A stretch of 48,975 nt of DNA, from assembly GCF_001293775.1 (NCBI RefSeq), contig NZ_LGLN01000081.1, positions 79,927-128,901 of the forward strand, written 5' to 3'. The notes beneath the pieces are model-generated. The model saw only the letters and a list, made by a program, of their open reading frames with translations. It did no database searches and had not been told where the DNA came from. Made by a program: the position numbers and the translations under genes. Source of the DNA: Pseudomonas syringae pv. cilantro (GTDB lineage Bacteria; Pseudomonadota; Gammaproteobacteria; Pseudomonadales; Pseudomonadaceae). Positions 39,975-48,824 of the stretch are shown in pieces. Positions within the stretch are counted from its first letter, which is position 1, and every line of letters begins with the position of its first letter.

Positions 39975-41812
39975 GCGTAGGCTCCCACGGTCTCAGGATT
40001 AAGATTTTCTTGTACGGCTTGCAGTTCATCGCTGTCGCGATGGCAAAGAATTTCGCTGCCGCCTGCAATCCGGCGGCGGCCGGGAGCGGTCTTGTTGCAC
40101 AGGCCTTCGATGCGCGCAGGGCAGCGATTGAGAAAGGTGCACAGCTCCGGATTAATGGACGGTGCGCTGATCGGCGGCAGCTTGCCGCTGGTCACGCCAC
40201 AGCTCTCCAGCCAGCCCTGACGCAACTCCGGCACCGAGTGCACCAGCAAGTCGGTATATGGATGGAACGGCACGCGGCTGAAGGCGTCGCGGCTGCCCTC
40301 TTCGACCTTGTGCCCGCTGTACATCACCACGATGTCATCGCACAGCGCACGCACGGTGGAGATGTCATGGCTGATGAACAGGTAGGAAACACCCAGCTTG
40401 CGGCGCAGTTCGCCTAGCAATTCAAGAATGCAGGCACCGACTACGGTGTCCAGCGCCGAGGTCACTTCATCACACAGAATCAGGTCCGGCTTGGCCGCCA
40501 GTGCGCGAGCCAGGTTGACGCGCTGTTTCTGGCCGCCAGACAGTTCGTTGGGGCGCCGCTCGGCGAGTTCGCGGGGCAGACGCACCAGGTCCATCAGCTC
40601 GCCGATGCGCTCGTTCAATGCCTTGCCCTTGAGGCCGAAATACATCTTCAGCGGCCGGGCAAGAATCGCGCTGATGCTGTGCATCGGATTAAGTGCGGTG
40701 TCGGCGTTCTGGAACACCATCTGGATGCGCCGGAACTGCTCTTCGGTGCGCCCCGCCAGGGTGCCGGACAATTCGGCACCGTCGAAGGTCAGGCTGCCGA
40801 GCGCCGGTTCCAGCAAGCCCGCAACCACGCGGGCCAGGGTCGATTTGCCCGAGCCCGACTCACCGATGACGCCAATGGCCTGACCACGGCGAATGGTCAG
40901 GTCGATGTCTTCCAGCACGCGAATCATCGGCATGCCTTGCAGGTTCTTTTTGCCGTAGCCTGCGGTCAGCCCTTTGATGGTCAACAGCGTACTGTCCTTG
41001 ACCACGTCGCTGGCAGGCTTCAGCACTTTGTCGGGACGCGCCGCCGCCAGCAGGCTGCGACTGTAGGCTTGTTCAGGACCGCTGAGCAGCGCTGCGGTGC
41101 TGCTGGTTTCGACAATCTGCCCGCCGTTGAGCACCACGATCTGGTCGGCCATCTGCGCCACGACGGCCAGGTCGTGAGAGACGTAAACCGCCGTCGCACC
41201 ACGTTCGCGGACCACCCGTTTGAACGCGCGCAATACGTCGATTTGCGTGGTGACGTCCAGCGCAGTCGTCGGCTCGTCGAGGATCACCAGCAACGGATCG
41301 CTGATCAGCGCCATCGCCGCCATGACGCGCTGCAACTGACCGCCCGACACCTGATATGGATAACGCTGGCCGATGCTGTCCGGGTTGGGCAGCGCCAGGT
41401 CGCGGAACAGCTCGATGGCTTTGGTTTCCAGCACTGCGCGGCTGCCCAGACCATGAATCAGCGCACCTTCGATCACTTGATCGATGAGTTTTTTCGCCGG
41501 GTTGAACGCCGCTGCGGCGCTTTGTGCGATGTAGGAAACGCGATTGCCGCGCAGGCCCTGCAGCTGGCTTTCGGGCAGACTGAGCATGTCGTGCTCGCCG
41601 ACCTGAACCACGCCGCCCGCCAGTTTGCAGCCGCGTCGGGCATAACCCAGCAGCGCCAGAGCGATGGTGGTCTTGCCGGAGCCGGACTCGCCGATCAACG
41701 CCAGCACTTCGCCTTTCTCCAGCGCGAAGCTAACGCCTTTGACGATTTCCAGCTCACCGTGATCGCTCTCGGCGACCACGCGCAGGTCTTGCACTCGAAT
41801 CAACTGGCTCAT
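39971..41812 (-). CDS. Fused Opp/Dpp-type ABC transporter ATPase (two nucleotide-binding domains)
   Basis: 613 aa, OppD and OppF in one chain. Domain 1: Walker A GESGSGKTT (41-49), signature VSGGQLQRV (155-163), Walker B LLVILDEPTTALD. Domain 2: Walker A GESGSGKST (317-325), signature LSGGQKQRV (424-432), Walker B LILCDEVTSALD. The C-terminal FLNRCPARIEGLCNKTAPG is the Opp/Dpp C-terminal motif. It drives uptake of peptide- or opine-like substrates through the two permeases encoded upstream. The start is 1 nt after the permease stop. Confidence 0.9.
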   Translation of the reverse strand: MSQLIRVQDLRVVAESDHGELEIVKGVSFALEKGEVLALIGESGSGKTTIALALLGYARRGCKLAGGVVQVGEHDMLSLPESQLQGLRGNRVSYIAQSAAAAFNPAKKLIDQVIEGALIHGLGSRAVLETKAIELFRDLALPNPDSIGQRYPYQVSGGQLQRVMAAMALISDPLLVILDEPTTALDVTTQIDVLRAFKRVVRERGATAVYVSHDLAVVAQMADQIVVLNGGQIVETSSTAALLSGPEQAYSRSLLAAARPDKVLKPASDVVKDSTLLTIKGLTAGYGKKNLQGMPMIRVLEDIDLTIRRGQAIGVIGESGSGKSTLARVVAGLLEPALGSLTFDGAELSGTLAGRTEEQFRRIQMVFQNADTALNPMHSISAILARPLKMYFGLKGKALNERIGELMDLVRLPRELAERRPNELSGGQKQRVNLARALAAKPDLILCDEVTSALDTVVGACILELLGELRRKLGVSYLFISHDISTVRALCDDIVVMYSGHKVEEGSRDAFSRVPFHPYTDLLVHSVPELRQGWLESCGVTSGKLPPISAPSINPELCTFLNRCPARIEGLCNKTAPGRRRIAGGSEILCHRDSDELQAVQENLNPETVGAYA

Positions 41813-41813
41813 C

Positions 41814-42692
41814 TCAATGCCCTCCCGAACGGCGACCGCGCCGTGAGGCCAGTCGGTCGATGAACAGGTTGACGCCGATGGTCAGCGTGCCAATCGCCAG
41901 CGCCGGAATCACGATGGCTGGCGCGCCCTGGCTGAGCCCGCCGATGTTCTCGCGCACCAGCGACCCCAGGTCGGCATCAGGCGGCTGCACACCGAGCCCC
42001 AGAAAACTCATGCCGCTGAGCAGCAATACGATGAAACCAAAACGCAGCCCCAGGTCGGTCAGAACCGGGTTGAGCATGTTCGGCAGGATCTCCCGACAGG
42101 CGATATACACACGACCTTCGCCACGGGTGCGCGCCACTTGCACGTATTCCAGCGCTTCAATGTTCACCGCCAGGCTGCGCGCAATACGAAACGCCCCCGG
42201 CGTGTAGCTCAACACCGCCGTACAGATCAGCAACACTTCGGACGAGCCGAACGCTGACACCATGATCAGCGCCAGCATCTTGCTCGGGATCGAGATGAAT
42301 GCGTCCATCAGGCGGCTGATGATTTCGTCCAGCCATTTGGGCGCAACCACCGACAGCAATGCGCACAACGTACCGATGCCGCTGGCCAGCACGGCAGAGA
42401 TCAATGCCAGGCCGACCGTGAAGCGTGCGCCGATCAACACCCGGCTGAGCATGTCGCGGCCCAGGTAATCGGTGCCGAACGGGTAGACCGCGCTCATGTT
42501 TTCAAACATGTTGTCGGAGACCACCTCGCCCACCTGATGCGGCGCGAGCCAAGGGCCGAACAGCGCGACCATCAGCCATATGAAGCACACCGTCGCGCCC
42601 AACAGGCCCAGCCACGAAGTCGGGCGGACCGTTTTTTTGCGCGGCACCGTTTCCGGCGCAACAGGCGTCGATTTCGCAATGAATTCAGTCAT
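41814..42692 (-). CDS. ABC transporter permease, OppC/DppC type
   Basis: 292 aa with an N-terminal helix (TSWLGLLGATVCFIWLMVALFGPWLAPH) and the OppC-type HPFGTDYLGRD-like motif (YPFGTDYLGRDMLSRVLIG), about five further membrane segments, and an EAA loop (ALEYVQVARTRGEGRVYIACREILPNMLNPVLTD). It pairs with the OppB-type permease, whose stop it overlaps by 4 nt. Confidence 0.9.
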   Translation of the reverse strand: MTEFIAKSTPVAPETVPRKKTVRPTSWLGLLGATVCFIWLMVALFGPWLAPHQVGEVVSDNMFENMSAVYPFGTDYLGRDMLSRVLIGARFTVGLALISAVLASGIGTLCALLSVVAPKWLDEIISRLMDAFISIPSKMLALIMVSAFGSSEVLLICTAVLSYTPGAFRIARSLAVNIEALEYVQVARTRGEGRVYIACREILPNMLNPVLTDLGLRFGFIVLLLSGMSFLGLGVQPPDADLGSLVRENIGGLSQGAPAIVIPALAIGTLTIGVNLFIDRLASRRGRRSGGH

Positions 42693-43645
42693 TGGGTTCT
42701 CAGCCTCGGGTTGGAAAGAATTGCACAGAGATCGGCCATCAGCACCAGACCCAGGTAAGCGGCGCAGAACAGCATGGTGCAGCCCTGAACCAATGCCATG
42801 TCACGGTTGGTCACGGCATCGACCATCAGGCTGGCGATGCCGGGATAGTTGAAGATGGTTTCCACGATCACCACCCCGCCCAGCAGGTACGAAAGGCTCA
42901 GCGCCACAGCGTTGGCAATCGGCCCGATGGCGTTGGGCAGGGCGTGGCGCAATACGATACGCACCGGGCTGACGCCCTTGAGCCTGGCCATTTCCACGTA
43001 AGGGCTGTCCAGTTGATCGATGACCGCGGCGCGGGTCATGCGCGCCATCTGCGCCACGATCACGCAGCACAAGGTCATGACCGGCAAGGCATAGGTGCGC
43101 ATGAACTGCCAGGGCGAACTGACGTCACCGCCGTACGACAAGGCCGACAGCCAGCCCAGGTTGACGGCGAAAATCAGCACGGCCAGCGTTGCCACCAGAA
43201 ATTCGGGCACCGCCACCAACGTCAGCGTGATGAAATTCAGAGCGCCATCGATGCGGCCACCCCGGCCCATCGCAGCGCCTATACCAAGCGCCAGTGCCAC
43301 CGGAACCGATACCAACGCAGTGGTTGCCGCCAGCATCAGGGTTTTGGGAAAGCGCCCGGCAATCAGCTCGGAAACCGGCATCGCATTGGATACCGACTCA
43401 CCGAAGTTGCCACCCAGCAGGTTGCTCAACCAATGCAGATAACGCACAACACCCGGCTGATCCAGGCCCAGTTTTGTACGCAATGCCGCGACCTGTTCAG
43501 GCGTCGCGAATTGCCCAAGAGCCTGTTGCGCGGCGTCTCCAGGCAGCACCGCCGTAATGGCGAAGACCACGATGGAAACGATCAACAACGTCACAATCGC
43601 CGCGCCGAAGCGCTGTACGATCAACCAGAGTGTGTTGCTATTCAT
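42689..43645 (-). CDS. ABC transporter permease, OppB/DppB type
   Basis: 318 aa. The start at 43645 (MNSNTLWLIVQRFG) has GGGAGG 8 nt upstream; an ATG at 43651 is too close to it. Six membrane segments are seen; LIVSIVVFAITAVLPGDAAQQALG is the OppB-type first helix and PGDA motif. The EAA loop is MARLKGVSPVRIVLRHALPNAIGPIANAV. It forms the inner-membrane channel with the OppC-type partner. A longer frame to 43876 overlaps the binding-protein gene and is rejected. Confidence 0.9.
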   Translation of the reverse strand: MNSNTLWLIVQRFGAAIVTLLIVSIVVFAITAVLPGDAAQQALGQFATPEQVAALRTKLGLDQPGVVRYLHWLSNLLGGNFGESVSNAMPVSELIAGRFPKTLMLAATTALVSVPVALALGIGAAMGRGGRIDGALNFITLTLVAVPEFLVATLAVLIFAVNLGWLSALSYGGDVSSPWQFMRTYALPVMTLCCVIVAQMARMTRAAVIDQLDSPYVEMARLKGVSPVRIVLRHALPNAIGPIANAVALSLSYLLGGVVIVETIFNYPGIASLMVDAVTNRDMALVQGCTMLFCAAYLGLVLMADLCAILSNPRLRTQ

Positions 43646-43676
43646 CTGCATCCTCCCGCTCGGTTCAGCGTTGCAT

Positions 43677-45329
43677 TTACGCGTCCAGCCAGACCTGCTC
43701 GCTGAACATGTAACCCATGAAGCCGCCCAGCGGGTTGCTGGAATAGCCCTGGATACGCTTGTCCAAGCCATCGATGTTGCTGATGAATACCGGAATGCCG
43801 ATGCCGCAGTTCTGGCTGACCAGGGTCTGCATGTCGCCGTACATTTTGGCGCGCTTGTCGTCGTCGGTTTCGCCACGGGCCAGCAGCAGTAACTGATCGA
43901 ACTGATCGTTCTTCCAGCCCGACTCGTTCCACGGCGCGGTGGACTGGAAGAATTGCGAGAAGATCACGTCGGCGTTCGGGCGCGGGTTGATGTTGCCGAA
44001 GCTCAGCGGGTGCTTCATCCAGTGGTTGGACCAGTAGCCATCGCTCGGCAGGCGGTTGACGTTGAGGGTCAGGCCAGCCTGCCTGGCCGACTGTTGCAGC
44101 AGCACGGCGATGTCCACCGAGCCGGTCGCGGCAGGGCCGGTCGCGGCAGGCGATGCCGCCACAGCCATGGTGATCTTTTCCATGCCGGCTTTCTTGAGCA
44201 GGAATTTGGCTTTCTCGGGATCGTAGGCACGTTGCGGCAGGTCCGCGTTGAAGTAGCGCGAGCCTGGCGAGATCGGGTGGTCGTTGCCGACACGGGCGTA
44301 GCCACGGAACACTGCGGATTTGACCTGTTCACGGTCCAGCAGGTACTTCATGGCCTCGGTGAATTCAGGGCTTTTGCCGGGCATCTGGTCTTGGCGAATG
44401 ATCAGGTCGGTGTAGTTGCCGGACGGCGCATCCACCACGCGGTGCTTGGCGCTGGCGGCGATGCGCGTGGTCGAGCGCGGGTTGACCTCGTTGATCATGT
44501 GCACATCGCCGGAGAGCAGCGCGTTGACCCGCGATGGCTCATCGGAAATGGCGATGAATTCGATCTCGTCCAGATACGGCAGGCCCGGCTTCCAGTAGTT
44601 GGGGTTACGCGCACTGACCGAACGCACGCCAGGGTTGAATTCCTTGACGGTGAACGGGCCGGTGCCGATGCCTTTGCTGAAATCAGTGGTGCCTTCGGGC
44701 ACGATCAGCAGGTGCGAAACCGCGAGGATCGACGGCAGCTCGGCGTTCGGCGAACTGAGGGTGATCTGCACTTCCATCGGGCCGGTGGCCTTGATCTCGG
44801 AAAACTGCGCCATCAACGGCAGGACTTTCGAGCCGGTGGCCGGGTCCTTGTGGCGCGACAGGGAGAACACCACATCGCCTGCGGTCAACGCTTTGCCGTT
44901 GTGGAAGGTCACGCCTTGACGCAGGGTCACGGTCCAGACGGTGGCGTTGTCGCTTTCGATCTTCTCGGCCAGTTCCATGTGCGGAACCAGATGGCTGTCG
45001 AAGCGGGTCAAGCCGTTGTAGAACATGAAATGGCGAACGTAGTCGGTAGACAGCGCACCTTTGGCCGGATCAAGCGTATCAGCGGTGGAGCTGGACATGC
45101 CCGCCACCCGAATGCGGCCGCCCGGCTTGCCTTTGACCGGTGCATCGGCGTCGTCGGCAAAGACCTTGCCCGCTGCGCCGAACAGGCTGCTTGAGCCAGC
45201 CGCGACCACGCCTGCAACGCCCAGCATCCGTAGTGCGTCACGACGCGACAGACCGCGATTGAGACCCTCGAAAACTCGCAGGCTGTCTTCACCTGTGATC
45301 AGCGGGGAATCGGTTTTCTTGTCAGCCAT
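43677..45329 (-). CDS. Family-5 (peptide/opine-type) ABC substrate-binding protein with Tat signal
   Basis: 550 aa. A twin-arginine signal with an unusually long N-region is seen: LSRRDALRMLGVAGVVAAG near residue 28, cleavage after KVFA near 60. The SBP_bac_5 fold follows (DTLDPAKGALSTDYVRHFMFYNGLTRFD, VTLRQGVTFHNGKALTAGDVVFSLSRHKDP, IGTGPFTVKEFNPGVRSVSARNPNYWKPGLPYLDEIEF). Tat export means it is folded in the cytoplasm. It defines the imported compound class (di/oligopeptides, opines, amino-acid conjugates), but the exact ligand is not readable. Confidence 0.88.
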   Translation of the reverse strand: MADKKTDSPLITGEDSLRVFEGLNRGLSRRDALRMLGVAGVVAAGSSSLFGAAGKVFADDADAPVKGKPGGRIRVAGMSSSTADTLDPAKGALSTDYVRHFMFYNGLTRFDSHLVPHMELAEKIESDNATVWTVTLRQGVTFHNGKALTAGDVVFSLSRHKDPATGSKVLPLMAQFSEIKATGPMEVQITLSSPNAELPSILAVSHLLIVPEGTTDFSKGIGTGPFTVKEFNPGVRSVSARNPNYWKPGLPYLDEIEFIAISDEPSRVNALLSGDVHMINEVNPRSTTRIAASAKHRVVDAPSGNYTDLIIRQDQMPGKSPEFTEAMKYLLDREQVKSAVFRGYARVGNDHPISPGSRYFNADLPQRAYDPEKAKFLLKKAGMEKITMAVAASPAATGPAATGSVDIAVLLQQSARQAGLTLNVNRLPSDGYWSNHWMKHPLSFGNINPRPNADVIFSQFFQSTAPWNESGWKNDQFDQLLLLARGETDDDKRAKMYGDMQTLVSQNCGIGIPVFISNIDGLDKRIQGYSSNPLGGFMGYMFSEQVWLDA

Positions 45330-45421
45330 ATCAGTTCTACCTGTCGAAAAGGGGAAATTCCGAGTTGCTCACGGGGGCCGGAGCATCCTTCATGCGCACA
45401 CGACGACGGTTAAACAAAAAC

Positions 45422-46696
45422 TCAGTGGCGACTGTCCTGATAGCGGTAGTAAGCGCCGACCAGAGGCAGAAACCAGGGCTTGCCGAAATGGCCGGGGATG
45501 GCTGGCCAGCTCAGGTCTTTCCAGGGATTGGCTTGCGCCTTGCCTTCCATGACCTCGGCCATCACCTGGCCCATGTGCACTGACATCTGCACGCCGTGGC
45601 CGCTGTAGCCCATCGAGTAGAAGACTCCGCCGTGCTCGCCTGCACGCGGCAAACGGTCGGAGGTCATGTCCACCAGACCACCCCAGCAGTAGTCGACCTT
45701 GACGTGGGCCAGTTGCGGAAACATCTGCACCATCGCCGCTTGCAGCACCTTGCCGCTCTTGGCGTCGGAACTGCTGTTGGACATCGCAAAGCGCGCCCGA
45801 CCGCCGAACAGCAGGCGATTGTCCGGGGTGAGACGGAAATAGTTGCCGATCAAGCGGCTGGTCACGTAAGCGCGCTGGTTGGGGAACAACTGGTTGATCA
45901 GCGCCTGCGGCAACACTTCGGTGACGATCACGAAACTGCCGACCGGCACGATGCGGCGGCGATACCAGCCCAGGCCGCCATGCTGACAGGCACCCGTGGC
46001 AAGCAGCACCTGTCCGGCCTGAATGGACCCCTTCGAGGTGTTGACCACAAAACCGCCGCGGTTGGCTTTCCAGTCCTTGACGGTAGCGTCCTGATACACC
46101 CGGGCGCCATGCCGCACCGCCGCGTCCGCCAGCCCCAGACCGAAACGCCCGACGTGGATCTGCACGCCATTGCGTTGCAACAGGCCACCGTGGAACTCGT
46201 CGGAATCGATTTCAGCACGCACGTCCTGAGCCGACAGCAGCTCGACGTCGGCATCGACTTCACGACGAATCAGCTCGCAGGTGCGCGCCAGCCCTTCGTA
46301 ATGCCCTGGCTTGGCTGCCAGTTTGAGCTTGCCGTTACGTTTGATATCGCAGGCGATACGTTCCTGCTCGATCACAGTGACGACGCTCTGCACCGCACTT
46401 TCGTAAGCCTTGTAATACTCGCGAGCCTGATCGGCCCCCAGGCTCGCGCTCAATGACGCGTAATCCTGAGCCACGCCGGTGTTGCACTGCCCACCGTTGC
46501 GGCCAGAGGCTTCGCCGATCACCCGGCCTGATTCCAGAACCACCACGCTGGCACCTTTCAAGGCCAATGCACGCGCTGCCGCAAGACCGGTAAAACCGCC
46601 ACCGACCACCACCACGTCAGCTTGCCCCTCCACCGCGCCATCCTGCGCGCCGGTAAAGTCTGGAGCCGTATCGAGCCAGTAGGACTCACTGCGCAT
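45422..46696 (-). CDS. FAD-dependent amine oxidase (PuuB/OrdL, gamma-glutamylputrescine-oxidase-like)
   Basis: 424 aa from the ATG at 46696, which has GAGGGG 6 nt upstream; a second ATG at 46717 lacks a ribosome site. The FAD motif is ADVVVVGGGFTGLAAARALALKG, then VIGEASGRNGGQCNTG; the C-terminal VDYCWGGLVDMTSDRLPRAGEHGGVFYSMGYSGHGVQMSVHMG is as in the PuuB/OrdL branch of the DAO family. It would oxidise a primary or secondary amine to an aldehyde or imine plus H2O2, giving substrate for the GabD-type enzyme. Distinct from the three-subunit dehydrogenase in the same cluster. Confidence 0.85.
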   Translation of the reverse strand: MRSESYWLDTAPDFTGAQDGAVEGQADVVVVGGGFTGLAAARALALKGASVVVLESGRVIGEASGRNGGQCNTGVAQDYASLSASLGADQAREYYKAYESAVQSVVTVIEQERIACDIKRNGKLKLAAKPGHYEGLARTCELIRREVDADVELLSAQDVRAEIDSDEFHGGLLQRNGVQIHVGRFGLGLADAAVRHGARVYQDATVKDWKANRGGFVVNTSKGSIQAGQVLLATGACQHGGLGWYRRRIVPVGSFVIVTEVLPQALINQLFPNQRAYVTSRLIGNYFRLTPDNRLLFGGRARFAMSNSSSDAKSGKVLQAAMVQMFPQLAHVKVDYCWGGLVDMTSDRLPRAGEHGGVFYSMGYSGHGVQMSVHMGQVMAEVMEGKAQANPWKDLSWPAIPGHFGKPWFLPLVGAYYRYQDSRH

Positions 46697-46765
46697 CTTG
46701 TTCCCCTCGTCACTCATGGAAGAGCACCCTGAAAAATGCCGTGGTTGCCGTTGGCGCTTATCCGG

Positions 46766-47434
46766 TCAGAGGCCGACCAGCCCGGCCAGACCGCCGATGT
46801 CCGGGATCTGGTGGTACTCGTAGAAGCTGTTGGCCGGCTGTTCGTGACCGCGTGCCACGAAGGCCTTGTTCCTGATTTTCATGTCATGCGCCGAAAACAG
46901 GTCATAACGGAAGCTGGAAGAGACATGCAAGATGTCTTCCGGGCCGCAACCGAGGTTGTCGAGCATGAACTCGAACGCAGCCAGGCGCGGTTTGTAGACC
47001 TTGGCCTGATCCGCAGTGAACACCTTGTGGAACGGCGCGCCGAGCTTGTCGACGTTGGACATGATCTGGCTGTCGCTGGCGTTGGAGAAAATCACCAGAG
47101 GGATCTTGTCGGCGATTTTCGACAGGCCGGCCGGTACATCGGCATGCGGGCCCCAGGTCGGCACCGCGTCGTAATACAGTTGGCCTTCTTCGCGGTATTC
47201 AACGTTCCAGCGCTTGCAGGTGCGGGCCAGTGCGACTTTCAGGATTTCGTCATAAGGCATCCAGTCGCCCATGACCTGATCCAGGCGATAAGCCGAGAAG
47301 TCTTTGACGAACTGATCCATCTGTTCAGTCGGAACGCGGTCAGCAAAGATCTCGCGCGTCATGGTGCCCATATGGAAGTTGGTCAAGGTGCCGTAGCAGT
47401 CGAACGTAATGAATTTTGGTCGAAGAAAGCTCAT
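46766..47434 (-). CDS. HAD hydrolase, haloacid dehalogenase type II-like
   Basis: 222 aa. The HAD nucleophile is D12 in FITFDCYGTL; motif II is VIFSNASDSQI, the lysine is in KVYKPRLAAFEFML and motif IV is ILHVSSSFRYDLFSAHDM. The cap region is that of the L-2-haloacid dehalogenase subfamily, but many such proteins act on phosphates or have unknown substrates. It is the first gene of the minus-strand cluster, 69 nt before the PuuB-like gene. AGGA lies 11 nt before the ATG. Confidence 0.82.
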   Translation of the reverse strand: MSFLRPKFITFDCYGTLTNFHMGTMTREIFADRVPTEQMDQFVKDFSAYRLDQVMGDWMPYDEILKVALARTCKRWNVEYREEGQLYYDAVPTWGPHADVPAGLSKIADKIPLVIFSNASDSQIMSNVDKLGAPFHKVFTADQAKVYKPRLAAFEFMLDNLGCGPEDILHVSSSFRYDLFSAHDMKIRNKAFVARGHEQPANSFYEYHQIPDIGGLAGLVGL

Positions 47435-47966
47435 TGTGTGCGGTCCTGAAAGTTCGTTGAGGGCATGGCATGACGCACAATCCGGCTTCGTCTGAAGGGC
47501 GGTGATGCACGCTGCAGCACACCCTCATTACAACACCGTGAAATCAGCATATGGCGTTAAAAGTGATGGCTGCTTGATAGAAAGCACCGTTTTGAGGTGT
47601 GCGCTCAGCAGACTTTGCGGGGCGCTCCAGCCTTGGGCAAACCCCGATTTTTGGCGCTTTTTTGACCCTTTTCAGGGCGCTCAAGCTCAAACGTGGGGCT
47701 TTGCGCCGCAGAAACTGCGCCGCGCTGCTGATCGGTGAGTGGGCAAATCCCACTGCTATATAAAGAGCTTGATCCGGATAAAAAACCACAAGCATTTGCT
47801 GCCGGGCCTCCGACCGTTTTAAGCAGTAACTGTGGTCTGAAGAACTGCGGTTTGTGGAATCTGCCGAATGTTTACCGCCCTCTTGTCACCTCTCATCGCA
47901 GGTGGGATACAACACGTCTGTCGCACCTTTTATTTGCCTGTGCATCCTTCTGGACGGAGACACGTC
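47435..47966. other. Divergent non-coding gap, catabolic cluster versus GNAT gene
   Basis: 532 bp with no gene supported; frames here lack ribosome sites and family features. It must contain the promoter of the catabolic cluster. It contains two imperfect GGGCGCTC-AGC copies (around 47619 and 47675) and T-rich runs near 47648-47672. No tRNA, riboswitch or clear operator is recognised. Confidence 0.5.
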
Positions 47967-48824
47967 ATGCTCGCTCAGCAACGCCTCGACTTTGAATTTC
48001 GCCCCATGACCGCCGCCGATGTCGGCAATGCGCATGAGCTGTCCATCGCCCTGAAGTGGCCGCATCGACTTGAAGACTGGGCCATGCTGCAACGCGTCGC
48101 CCAGGGTTTTGTCGCGGAGCACAACGGCCGTCTGATCGGCAGCGCCTTCGCCTGTCATCAGGGCGAGTTCTCCACCATCGGCCTGGTGATCGTCAGCGAT
48201 GACTATCAAGGCAAGGGCATTGGCCGCAAGTTGATGGAGCTGGCCGTCGGCAGCGTTCCGCCACGTACTGCCATTCTCAACGCCACGCTGGCAGGTGCGC
48301 CGCTGTACGAGAAAATGGGTTTCGTCAGTTTTGGCGAAATTCAGCAGCGTCAAGGGCAGGCGCACCCGCTTGGTGTGACGGCACTGAAGGCAGAGGAAAA
48401 CTGCCGGCCGCTGACAGAAGCCGACCACGCTCGTGTGCTGGAACTGGCCAACGCCGGTTCGGGTATGGACCGCTCGGTCACGCTGGGTGACGTGCTGAAG
48501 GATATCGAACACGCGGTGGGCATCGAGCATAACGGCCAGTTACAGGCCTTCGCCCTGCTGCGCCCCTTCGGCCGCGGCCTGTGCATCGGCCCGGTGGTTG
48601 CCCAGACGGTCGAGCAGGCACGGCACATGATCGAACACCTGCTGGCCAGAGTGCCCTACGCCTTTGTCCGCATCGACATACCCACTGACTGCGGCCTGGC
48701 GGACTGGCTGGAGGAAGCCGGCCTCAAGCGCGTCGACAGCGTGACCTGCATGAGCATGGGCGCAGTTCCGCAAGCCCGCGAAGGGGTGAGTCAGTTTGCG
48801 TTGATAACCCAGGCAATCGGTTGA
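47967..48824 (+). CDS. GNAT family N-acetyltransferase (tandem domains)
   Basis: 285 aa from the ATG at 47967 (GGAG 9 nt upstream); the frame from 47868 has no ribosome site. The N-terminal GNAT domain (about 8-140) has the acetyl-CoA motif LVIVSDDYQGKGIGRKLMELAVG and LYEKMGFVSFGEI. The C-terminal half (about 150-275) is a second, degenerate GNAT-like domain (DRSVTLGDVLKDIEHAVGIEHNGQLQAFALLRPFGRGLCIGPVVA). The substrate is unknown. It is divergent from the catabolic cluster, so possibly linked to it: an acetylated product would need the ArgE-type deacylase. That is speculation. Confidence 0.82.
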   Translation: MLAQQRLDFEFRPMTAADVGNAHELSIALKWPHRLEDWAMLQRVAQGFVAEHNGRLIGSAFACHQGEFSTIGLVIVSDDYQGKGIGRKLMELAVGSVPPRTAILNATLAGAPLYEKMGFVSFGEIQQRQGQAHPLGVTALKAEENCRPLTEADHARVLELANAGSGMDRSVTLGDVLKDIEHAVGIEHNGQLQAFALLRPFGRGLCIGPVVAQTVEQARHMIEHLLARVPYAFVRIDIPTDCGLADWLEEAGLKRVDSVTCMSMGAVPQAREGVSQFALITQAIG

